Shown: piece after piece, positions 24,887 to 31,945 of the stretch
How positions within the stretch are numbered: the first letter of the stretch is position 1
How the letters are laid out: each line of letters begins with the position of its first letter
Assembly (NCBI GenBank): GCA_002430755.1
Contig: DJCX01000144.1
Location: 1 to 31,945, forward strand
Reading direction: 5' to 3'
Length of the DNA stretch: 31,945 nucleotides
Source: Flavobacteriales bacterium UBA5939
GTDB taxonomy: Bacteria > Bacteroidota > Bacteroidia > Flavobacteriales > Schleiferiaceae
Made by a program: the position numbers and the translations under genes
The notes under the pieces: model-generated
The model's database searches: none
What the model saw: the letters and a program-made list of their open reading frames with translations, nothing else
What the model was told of the DNA's origin: nothing

Positions 24887-27800
24887 GTGAAGAAAAACAT
24901 CTTTGTACTTATTAGTTTCTTCTGCGCCCTCCAACTCGTTGGTCAGGTGCGCTTTGAGCAGGGGGAATATGTCCAGTTTAGAACCGCTAAACCTGGTATT
25001 CACCTGCTTTCTGGCGATGAAATAATTAACCGCGGAATTTTAGCCGTAGGAGATGCCTTGGACCGACTGGTTATTGAGGCTAGAACGGAATCGGTCCTTT
25101 CTCACATGAACGATACATCCCGAGCCTTTAATGCGCCTATTCACTATTACATTTCGGACGGCGATGGTCTTCTGGATGCCCAGTCTAAGGTGTATTTCTA
25201 CATGAACGGGCCTTTCGGTATTCAATGGGATGCGGCGAACCAGCGCTACGAGTATACTGCGCATCCGTATTCAAATTTCGAGCACTTCATCGTTAGCGCA
25301 TCGTCAACGTCGCAACCCTATGCGATGGATGAACGAGGTTCGGATCTAATGGGTGCATCCACAAGGGTTTTGAATTCTTCAAACCAATTTTACCACAGAG
25401 ACACGGCGCTATATAATTTGGTTGGGACAGGACGTCGCTGGTTCGGTGAATTGTTTGACTTTACCACCACTCAAGTTTTTGATTTACCGCTGACCCCGCT
25501 CAATGCCTCATCCATGGAAGTTGAAATAGCTGCAGTGGCGCGGTCATCATCATCTTCAACAAGTTTATCCGTGCAAAACGGTGGCAGTGTTTCTTTTCAA
25601 GCAGTTGCCACAAGTTCAGTTTCGAATTATGTGATCGAGCGAGGATTGACCACGAATATCCCTTCTTCGAACAAGGTGATTTTAACCTACGACAAGGCGA
25701 GTGATAACGGCGCTGCTTTGTGGTTGGACCAATTAAAAGTGAATTATCTTACAGACAATACGGTTGCACTCAATGCCAATTACCAAAAGCGCTTCCAAAA
25801 CTATCCGCGTCATCAAGATTCAATTTCCACCATTCAGCTCAAAGGTTCTGACTTGTTGGTTTTTGACATCACTCATCAAGCACACCCCGTTTTAATTAAT
25901 GGCACAGCCAGCGGCAATACAATTAGCTTTGAAATCGGTGAAGACGGTTTTAAAGAACTAATGGCAATACCTGCTAGTGGCGCTTTTGAGCCGATGTATG
26001 TTCGTACAGGTAAGTTGACATTTTTCGAAGATTTAGCCGGTCTTGACGCCCTGATTATTGCTCCAGATTCCTTGCTCATTGAAGCGCAAAGACTGGCGGA
26101 GATTCAACAAACTGTAGGTACGAATTCCAGAGCTATGGCGCTCGAAGAAATTTACGCGTTGGCTAATGCCGGAACTCCCGATATCGCAGCGATTCGTCAG
26201 TTTTTAGTTGAGCTCAACCAACGCAACAACGACGGTCTGAAATATTTGACACTATTTGGCGATGCATCCTACGATTACAAGGGCACCTTGCCAGGGAATT
26301 CGAATCTCGTTCCAACCTTTGAGAGCTACGGCAGCTTCTCTTTGTATACGAGTTACATAACCGACGATTACTATGGTTATCTCGATCAGGGCGAGTCGCT
26401 CAATTGGTATGTAGACGATATCGATCTTGGTATCGGTCGACTCCCGGTTAATACCCGCGCGGAGGCAGCAGCCTCCGTGGATAAAATCGAGCGTTATTTG
26501 ACAGATGACGGACGTTATGGTCCTTGGCGCGGCGATGTGGTTTTAGTTGCAGATGATGTAGACCATGCATGGGAACGCGAATTTGCGGTGGTTCAGGATG
26601 CTTTGGCGAAACGTTTAGATACAACGCGTCCTGAAATGAACATTATCAAGATTTATTCGGACGCATACTTACAAGAGTCGAAGCCAGGTTCACAGCGCTA
26701 TCCGACGGCACGCGAAGCATTGTTTAGAAGCGTTGAGAACGGAGCGCTCATGGTGAGTTACATCGGTCATGGCGGTGAAGTAGGATGGGCCACTGAACGC
26801 ATCTTGCAACTGGAGGACATTAACAACTGGACCAATGAGACCAAATTACCGGTATTTACAACGATCACGTGTGAGTTCACAAGATTCGACGATCCGAATA
26901 GAGTGAGTGCTGGGGAACAATTGTTCTTGAATCCATACGGAGGCGCCATTGGATTATATTCCACTACTAGAAGTGTATTTGCGACGAATAGTACCTACGA
27001 TTTGAATCGACTTTTGAATCAAAATATGGTGGGACTCGATGTGCCTCGTTTAGGTGATGTTCTTCGAGAAACTAAAAACAACAACATCAGTGGGGACAAG
27101 ATTAAGTTCTCCTTGATAGGTGACCCTACCATACCTCTTTCGAAGCCCAAAGACGCCGTTGTTTTAGATACCATTAATAATGTAGCATGGAATGCCTTTG
27201 AAGATACCCTAACTGCCCTGTCTTGGGTAGAGATTAAGGGACACGTTGGGTCTACTTCCGGCATAAACGCAGACTTTAACGGTCGCGTATGGCTGACCTT
27301 CTTCGATAAGGCCCAATCTGTTCAAACAAGACGAAACGATGCCAACGGTTCGGTATTCAATTTTAAAACGCAAAACAATGCCATCTTCAGAGGCGAGGCT
27401 TCTGTGGTTGATGGGGCATTTACGGTACAGTTCAGAATTCCGTTGGACATTAATCTGAGTATTGGGACACCCAAGGTTATTTCCTACGCAGCAAGCACAA
27501 CTGAGGATGCTTGGGGAGGGCAGAACGACTTATCAATAGGTGGTGTGTTTGATGGAGTGATTACCGATACAGAAGGACCAAAGGTTCGTTTGTTTGTCAA
27601 CGATACAACGTTCATGAGCGGTGGTATCTGTGACCCAAATCCGCTGGCCATTGGGTTGATGGAGGACGAAAGCGGCATTAACGCGGTAGGCCTTGGTATC
27701 GGACATAACGTTATTTTAGAATTGGACGGACAACCGATCAATGTCAATGCGGCCTACCAAGCGAATATTGACGACTTCACCAAAGGAAGTGTGAGTTATC

Positions 27801-28222
27801 AGTATTATGATTTATCCCCTGGGGAGCACCAGTTGTCATTGAGAGCATGGGATGTCTTGAATCAGTGGGGTTATGACGAAATTACCTTCACCGTTATTGA
27901 TGCGGCTGAGCCTATTCTCAATCAGTTCGAGATTTTTCCCAATCCATTTACGAGTGAACTAAATTTCAACCTAGAGCACAATCAAAAAGGACAGGAGGGA
28001 GAAATTCGCCTGACCTTGCTAGATAATCAAGGAAAAACAGTTTGGGAATGGAATGAAAGTTTAGCACTTCAAGCCAATTCTTCAGACCTTCCAACGTTCT
28101 ATGTATCAGATGTTCCGAGTGGAAAATTGGTCCCAGGATTTTACCATGCAAGAGTCGTATGGACACGAAGTGTTGATGGAAAATCTGCCAGAATACAAGA
28201 AAAGCTCATTTATATACGTTAA
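24887..28222 (+). CDS. porU: type IX secretion system sortase PorU
   Basis: The frame is open back to a TTG at 24830, but the GTG at 24887 gives MKKNIFVLISFFCALQLVGQ, a textbook signal peptide, and a 1111-residue protein. It contains a gingipain-type peptidase C25 domain: the histidine H628 in SYIGHGGEVGW and the cysteine C662 in TTITCEFTRFDDP form the catalytic pair, both present. The C-terminus has the type IX sorting-domain pattern FEIFPNPFTSELNF followed by PGFYHARVVW and a basic end. PorU cleaves this C-terminal signal from cargo and joins it to A-LPS on the cell surface, working with PorV, whose gene follows 26 bases later. Confidence 0.92.
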   Translation: MKKNIFVLISFFCALQLVGQVRFEQGEYVQFRTAKPGIHLLSGDEIINRGILAVGDALDRLVIEARTESVLSHMNDTSRAFNAPIHYYISDGDGLLDAQSKVYFYMNGPFGIQWDAANQRYEYTAHPYSNFEHFIVSASSTSQPYAMDERGSDLMGASTRVLNSSNQFYHRDTALYNLVGTGRRWFGELFDFTTTQVFDLPLTPLNASSMEVEIAAVARSSSSSTSLSVQNGGSVSFQAVATSSVSNYVIERGLTTNIPSSNKVILTYDKASDNGAALWLDQLKVNYLTDNTVALNANYQKRFQNYPRHQDSISTIQLKGSDLLVFDITHQAHPVLINGTASGNTISFEIGEDGFKELMAIPASGAFEPMYVRTGKLTFFEDLAGLDALIIAPDSLLIEAQRLAEIQQTVGTNSRAMALEEIYALANAGTPDIAAIRQFLVELNQRNNDGLKYLTLFGDASYDYKGTLPGNSNLVPTFESYGSFSLYTSYITDDYYGYLDQGESLNWYVDDIDLGIGRLPVNTRAEAAASVDKIERYLTDDGRYGPWRGDVVLVADDVDHAWEREFAVVQDALAKRLDTTRPEMNIIKIYSDAYLQESKPGSQRYPTAREALFRSVENGALMVSYIGHGGEVGWATERILQLEDINNWTNETKLPVFTTITCEFTRFDDPNRVSAGEQLFLNPYGGAIGLYSTTRSVFATNSTYDLNRLLNQNMVGLDVPRLGDVLRETKNNNISGDKIKFSLIGDPTIPLSKPKDAVVLDTINNVAWNAFEDTLTALSWVEIKGHVGSTSGINADFNGRVWLTFFDKAQSVQTRRNDANGSVFNFKTQNNAIFRGEASVVDGAFTVQFRIPLDINLSIGTPKVISYAASTTEDAWGGQNDLSIGGVFDGVITDTEGPKVRLFVNDTTFMSGGICDPNPLAIGLMEDESGINAVGLGIGHNVILELDGQPINVNAAYQANIDDFTKGSVSYQYYDLSPGEHQLSLRAWDVLNQWGYDEITFTVIDAAEPILNQFEIFPNPFTSELNFNLEHNQKGQEGEIRLTLLDNQGKTVWEWNESLALQANSSDLPTFYVSDVPSGKLVPGFYHARVVWTRSVDGKSARIQEKLIYIR

Positions 28223-28248
28223 ACTTGCGCTGCTACACGCACATAACT

Positions 28249-29415
28249 ATGAAAAAACACATCCTCTTTCTACTTCTTTTTGCTTTTGCGACAAAAGGAT
28301 ATGCGCAAGACGATCTTAAATATAACGTAGTAACTACTGCGGTTCCGATTCTATTGGTTAGTCCAGACTCCCGCGCCGGAGCAATGGGTGATGTTGGTGT
28401 AGCTTCTACTCCAGACGGTAACTCAAGTGCATGGAATCCAGCTAAATTGGCATTCTTGGAAGATAAAGAGGCAAACATGGCTTTGTCTTACACACCATGG
28501 ATGTCACGTCTAGTTCCAGATATCGACCTCGCGTATGTAAATTACTCTAAGGCGTTGAGTGATCGTCAAGGAATTGCAGCTTCTTTGAGGTATTTTTCTT
28601 TGGGTGAAATCAATTTTACCGACGACCGAGGCAACAGCTTAGGAACCTTCAATCCTTACGAATTTTACTTTGATGTAGCATACGGTTTGAAATTAAGCGA
28701 CCATTGGAGTGCTGGGACTGCACTGCGTTGGATCTATTCAGACATCGCCCAAGGCCAGGTCGTTCAAGGGCTTCAGACCAAGCCTGGTCAAAGTGGTGCT
28801 GCTGACCTTGGTTTCTACTACCAAGGCGACTTTACTAATATTAGCGGCGGTCGCCGTCAAGCATTTTCAGCTGGCTTAGCTATCAGTAACCTCGGTGCCA
28901 AGATTGCATATTCGGAAAGTGGTAATTCAGATTTCTTACCAACCAATTTCAAAATCGGCGGTGGTTACCACCTTGAGATCGACGATTACAACATGTTGTC
29001 TGTGTATCTTGACATCAACAGACTACTCGTGCCAACTCCACCTCAGTTAGGTACGGATGGTGAAATTATTGCCGGTGTTGACACGGATGATATGACACCA
29101 CTTATTGGCGCGGCACAAAGCTTTAATCCAGGTGCGAAACCAGGCGGTTTCACAGAGATGTTGCAGGAAAACATTTACAACTTTGGTCTTGAGTATCGTT
29201 ACAACGATTTCTTGTTCGCAAGAGGCGGTTATTTAAATGAGCATAAGCTCAAAGGAAACCGTCAATATGTAACCCTCGGGTTTGGGTTGGTTTACAATGT
29301 ATTTAGCATTGATATGGCCTACCTTATTCCTGCAAGTCCTACGACGCGTTCACCGTTAGAGAATACCCTTCGTTTCTCAATGGCGTTCAATATTGACGGC
29401 TTCTTAGCACAGTAA
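28249..29415 (+). CDS. porV: type IX secretion outer-membrane protein PorV (LptO)
   Basis: I chose the ATG at 28249, which starts MKKHILFLLLFAFATKGYAQ, a clear signal peptide; the TTG 24 bases upstream does not. The 388-residue protein shows the PorV opening LLVSPDSRAGAMGDVGVAST and SSAWNPAKLAFLE, a FadL-like barrel with alternating hydrophobic strands, and the FSMAFNI ending. PorV shuttles type IX cargo from the SprA translocon to PorU for sorting. It follows porU by 26 bases, so both are likely co-transcribed. No gene lies in the next 98 bases before pdhA. Confidence 0.92.
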   Translation: MKKHILFLLLFAFATKGYAQDDLKYNVVTTAVPILLVSPDSRAGAMGDVGVASTPDGNSSAWNPAKLAFLEDKEANMALSYTPWMSRLVPDIDLAYVNYSKALSDRQGIAASLRYFSLGEINFTDDRGNSLGTFNPYEFYFDVAYGLKLSDHWSAGTALRWIYSDIAQGQVVQGLQTKPGQSGAADLGFYYQGDFTNISGGRRQAFSAGLAISNLGAKIAYSESGNSDFLPTNFKIGGGYHLEIDDYNMLSVYLDINRLLVPTPPQLGTDGEIIAGVDTDDMTPLIGAAQSFNPGAKPGGFTEMLQENIYNFGLEYRYNDFLFARGGYLNEHKLKGNRQYVTLGFGLVYNVFSIDMAYLIPASPTTRSPLENTLRFSMAFNIDGFLAQ

Positions 29416-29462
29416 ACCTTTCACAGCTTTTTCGGTTAGTTAAAACTAAAATCGTATTCTCT

Positions 29463-29492
29463 TTTGCTAGGTGCGGTTTTGGATTATTTTTG
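29463..29492 (+). promoter_or_regulatory. Bacteroidota-type promoter for the pdhA-pdhC operon
   Basis: TTTG at 29463-29466 and TATTTTTG at 29485-29492 are separated by 18 bases, close to the 19-21 usual for the TTTG/TAnnTTTG promoter. The -7 box ends 21 bases before the pdhA ATG. This is the best two-part promoter in the window. Confidence 0.6.
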
Positions 29493-29513
29493 TCGCACTA
29501 AACACATCTGACA

Positions 29514-30509
29514 ATGGCAAAAAAGCGCATTACAAAAGCGACCTACCTTAAGTGGTACGAAGACATGCTCTTCTGGAGAAAGTTTGAAGACATGTCTGCA
29601 GCATTGTACATCCAACAAAAAATTCGTGGATTCTTGCACTTGTATAACGGACAAGAGGCTGTTTTGGCCGGTTCAGCATTTGCAATGGAGAAAGGTGATA
29701 AGATGATCACTGCATACCGCAACCACGTTCAACCAATCGCCTTGGGTGAAGATCCACGTCGCATTATGGCTGAACTTATGGGAAAGGTAACAGGTACTTC
29801 ACGTGGTAAAGGTGGTTCTATGCACATGTTCTCTCCAGAACTTGGATTCTGGGGTGGTCACGGTATCGTTGGTGGACAGATTCCACTAGGCGCAGGATTG
29901 GCTTTTGCAGATAAGTACAACGGTAAAAAGAATGTAACGCTTACCTACATGGGTGATGGTGCAATCCGTCAAGGCTCTTGGCACGAAACTGCCAACCTAG
30001 CTATGTTGTGGCAGTTGCCTGTAGTTTTCATCGTTGAGAACAACGGTTATGCTATGGGTACCTCAGTAGAGCGTACAGCGAACCACACCGACATCCATAA
30101 ATTGGGTGAAGGTTATGAAATGCCAAACCGTGCAGTAGATGGTATGGATCCTATTGCTGTTTATGATGCGGTCCACGAAGCAATGGAGCGCGCGCGCAAG
30201 GGCGATGGACCAACACTATTGGAGATCCGTACCTACCGTTATAAAGGACACTCAATGTCTGATCCTCAGAAATACAGAACCAAAGATGAGGTTGCAGAAT
30301 ACCAAGCAAAAGATCCTATCACACTTTGTTTGAATAAAATCAAGGAAAAGAAATGGGCGACTGACGCAGAGATTGAAGAGATCAATCAACGCGTAAAGGA
30401 TTTGGTGAAGGAATGTGTTGACTTCGCTGAAGCTAGCGACTTCCCAGATGCTTCTGAAGTATACCAAGGTGTATATGCTCAGGAAGATTACCCATTCATT
30501 AAAGACTAA
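29514..30509 (+). CDS. pdhA: pyruvate dehydrogenase E1 component, alpha subunit
   Basis: A 331-residue thiamine-diphosphate enzyme subunit. MGDGAIRQG (146-154) and ENNGYAMGT (175-183) form the GDG...NN cofactor motif; RGKGGSMHM (97-105) and GGHGIVGGQIPLGAG are characteristic of the pyruvate dehydrogenase E1 alpha family. It decarboxylates pyruvate with the beta subunit. The next gene encodes E2, and no beta subunit gene lies here, so pdhB must be elsewhere. An E1 alpha with separate beta differs from the single-chain AceE type. It begins 21 bases after its promoter -7 box. Confidence 0.93.
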   Translation: MAKKRITKATYLKWYEDMLFWRKFEDMSAALYIQQKIRGFLHLYNGQEAVLAGSAFAMEKGDKMITAYRNHVQPIALGEDPRRIMAELMGKVTGTSRGKGGSMHMFSPELGFWGGHGIVGGQIPLGAGLAFADKYNGKKNVTLTYMGDGAIRQGSWHETANLAMLWQLPVVFIVENNGYAMGTSVERTANHTDIHKLGEGYEMPNRAVDGMDPIAVYDAVHEAMERARKGDGPTLLEIRTYRYKGHSMSDPQKYRTKDEVAEYQAKDPITLCLNKIKEKKWATDAEIEEINQRVKDLVKECVDFAEASDFPDASEVYQGVYAQEDYPFIKD

Positions 30510-30517
30510 TAGGAATT

Positions 30518-31801
30518 ATGGCTATTGTAATTAACATGCCGCGTCTCTCGGATACAATGACCGAGGGTGTTGTCGCAAAATGGCACAAAAGTGTAGGTGA
30601 TAAAGTAAGCGAAGGTGATTTGCTTGCTGAAATCGAAACTGACAAAGCAACGATGGAATTCGAAGCATTCCCTGGTCAAGAGGGAACGCTCTTATACATC
30701 GGAACGGGTGAGGGAGAAATGTCACCTGTAGATACAGTTTTGGCTATTCTAGGTGATGAAGGCGAAGATATCGAAGCATTGAAAGGCGGTTCAGCTCCAG
30801 CAGCTGATGCTCCAGCAGAGGAAGCTGCCCCAGCGCCAGCTCCTGAAGCGGCTCCAGCTCCAGCACCTGCTGCAGCTCCGGCTCCAGCCCCAGCTGCTCC
30901 GGCACCAGCACCTGTTGCTGCTGCACCAGCAGACGGCTCGGTGAAAGCATCTCCACTTGCGAGAAAATTGGCAGCTGAGAAAGGTATTGATCTTAACATG
31001 CTTCAAGGTTCTGGTGATAACGGTCGTATCGTGAAGCGCGATGTAGATTCGTTTAACCCTGCCTACCACACTTCAGTACAACCGGGTGTGGCTGCTGCTC
31101 CTTCTGTTCCAGCAGGCGTAGAGAACTTTACAGATACTCCTGTAAGCCAGATGAGAAAGGTGATTGCGAAGCGTTTGAGCGAAAGCAAAAACACAGCGCC
31201 TCACTTCTACATTACCATGGACATTGACATGGATAATGCTATTGCAGCAAGAAAAACCATGAATGCTGGAGGTGATGTAAAGATCAGCTTCAACGACCTA
31301 GTAGTGAAATCATGTGCTCTAGCACTCAAGAAGCACCCAGTAATTAACTCAGCCTGGATGGGCGATAGCATTCGTCAAAACGACCACGTGCACATTGGAG
31401 TTGCTGTTGCTATTGAAGACGGATTGTTAGTTCCTGTTTTACGCCATGCCGATCAGATGCCACTTTCGAGCATTAGCGCTAACGTTAAGGACCTTGCCGG
31501 TAAAGCGAAAGACAAAAAGCTTCAACCTTCGGATTGGGAAGGCAATACATTTACTATTTCTAACCTAGGTATGTTCGGTGTTGAAGAGTTCACAGCTATC
31601 GTGAACCCGCCTGATGCAGCCATCCTAGCAGTAGGAGGTATTAAGCAAGTACCGGTAGTAAAAGACGGTGCTGTAGTACCAGGTAATGTAATGAAGGTTA
31701 CACTAAGCTGTGATCACCGAGTAATCGACGGTGCCTCAGGTGCAGCGTTCTTACTTTCGGTAAAAGCATTCTTGGAGAATCCAGTAACCATGCTGGTGTA
31801 A
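30518..31801 (+). CDS. pdhC: dihydrolipoamide acetyltransferase (pyruvate dehydrogenase E2)
   Basis: A 427-residue E2 with one lipoyl domain (1-80; lipoyl lysine K43 in ETDKATME), an alanine/proline linker (91-139), a peripheral-subunit-binding domain (141-176; KASPLARKLAAEKGID and GSGDNGRIVKRDV), and a catalytic acetyltransferase domain ending CDHRVIDGASGA with H400 and D404. It transfers the acetyl group from lipoate to CoA and forms the core of the complex. It starts 8 bases after pdhA and ends before a strong terminator. Only one lipoyl domain is present where many E2 proteins have two or three. Confidence 0.94.
   Translation: MAIVINMPRLSDTMTEGVVAKWHKSVGDKVSEGDLLAEIETDKATMEFEAFPGQEGTLLYIGTGEGEMSPVDTVLAILGDEGEDIEALKGGSAPAADAPAEEAAPAPAPEAAPAPAPAAAPAPAPAAPAPAPVAAAPADGSVKASPLARKLAAEKGIDLNMLQGSGDNGRIVKRDVDSFNPAYHTSVQPGVAAAPSVPAGVENFTDTPVSQMRKVIAKRLSESKNTAPHFYITMDIDMDNAIAARKTMNAGGDVKISFNDLVVKSCALALKKHPVINSAWMGDSIRQNDHVHIGVAVAIEDGLLVPVLRHADQMPLSSISANVKDLAGKAKDKKLQPSDWEGNTFTISNLGMFGVEEFTAIVNPPDAAILAVGGIKQVPVVKDGAVVPGNVMKVTLSCDHRVIDGASGAAFLLSVKAFLENPVTMLV
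30788..30934 (+). repeat. Ala-Pro linker repeat within pdhC
   Basis: This stretch encodes residues 91-139, almost entirely alanine and proline with a few Glu, Val, Ser and Asp. Units such as PAPAPAA recur with near-identical codons (gct/gca, cca), so the DNA itself is repetitive. In E2 proteins such linkers give a flexible arm to the lipoyl domain. Its length may vary between strains. Confidence 0.8.
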
Positions 31802-31820
31802 TTTCCGGAAAGAAAAATAG

Positions 31821-31850
31821 AAACAGCCCGAACGAGAGTTCGGGCTGTTT
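31821..31850 (+). terminator. intrinsic terminator after pdhC
   Basis: A perfect 13-bp inverted repeat (31821-31833 and 31838-31850) with a GAGA tetraloop; the right arm ends in TTT and is followed by TGTT. It lies 19 bases after the pdhC stop and ends the pdh operon. Confidence 0.92.
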
Positions 31851-31876
31851 TGTTATATATGTATAAATATTCTGTC

Positions 31877-31945
31877 ATGAAAAACATTTGGATTACCGGA
31901 GCATCAAGGGGTATTGGTTACAGCACAGCTCAATTATTTCTTGAG
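31877..31945 (+). CDS. start of a short-chain dehydrogenase/reductase (partial)
   Basis: From an ATG at 31877 the frame stays open to the window edge, giving 23 residues, with WITGASRGIGYSTAQLF matching the TGxxxGIG NAD(P)-binding motif of SDR enzymes. It lies after the pdhC terminator, so it is a separate unit. The active-site region is outside the window and no substrate can be suggested. Confidence 0.8.
   Translation, partial: MKNIWITGASRGIGYSTAQLFLE

Noticed and set aside
29436..29449. TTAGTT/AACTAA inverted repeat after porV as a terminator
   Set aside because: Only a 6-bp AT-rich stem with a 2-base gap and no following T-run on either strand.
30676..31069. Long minus-strand open frames rich in Ala/Gly or Trp/Ser opposite pdhC
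   Set aside because: They are opposite-strand readings of the repetitive Ala/Pro linker; low-complexity composition and no start signals.

Overview
The window looks like a piece of a Bacteroidota chromosome, most likely from the order Flavobacteriales, perhaps a marine Cryomorphaceae/Schleiferiaceae-type bacterium (the family is my inference). The evidence is a type IX secretion/gliding locus (gldJ, a PorP/SprF protein, porU, porV), many lipoproteins with short signal peptides, TAnnTTTG-like promoter boxes close to start codons, few Shine-Dalgarno sequences, and an NhaD sodium/proton antiporter. Coding density is very high. No gap reaches 300 bases; the largest is about 120. I see no rRNA, tRNA, CRISPR array, insertion sequence or prophage.

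Layout. Bases 1-4547 (+) form a tightly overlapping operon: the tail of an unidentified gene, an AAC(3)-fold acyltransferase, a FabG-like reductase, a NodB-like polysaccharide deacetylase, a FemAB/GNAT-like acyltransferase and a YjjG-type HAD phosphatase. This looks like a glycan or acyl-chain modification set. Bases 4587-8498 (+) form a second overlapping operon of five exported proteins: two lipoproteins built from a repeated R-x-P-S/T-D-x-E-L module, a Tat-exported DUF1501-like (alkaline phosphatase superfamily) protein, a lipoprotein cytochrome with a CX4CH haem motif, and a small lipoprotein. It resembles a compact form of the planctomycete-type cytochrome/DUF1549/DUF1501 gene sets, whose function is unknown. 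It is my main candidate for an undescribed system. Pirin, rlmN and a divergent comM follow on +.

Bases 12146-19638 are on the minus strand. Read in transcription order they hold anmK, an amino-acid dehydrogenase and nhaD, ending at a terminator, then a TonB energy-transduction operon (exbB, exbD, tonB) coupled to folC and a small exported protein. Divergent from anmK is an acyl-CoA dehydrogenase (+). It meets murF (-) tail to tail with overlapping stop codons, and its apparent terminator lies inside the murF coding region.

Bases 22173-29415 are the type IX locus. porP/sprF and gldJ lie on minus and end in a strong terminator; porU and porV lie on plus. porV is followed by pdhA and pdhC (pyruvate dehydrogenase E1 alpha and E2), which end in a strong terminator. 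The last 69 bases are the start of another short-chain dehydrogenase.

Gene names for housekeeping and secretion genes rest on motifs and length. Functions for the two accessory operons at the left end are largely inference.
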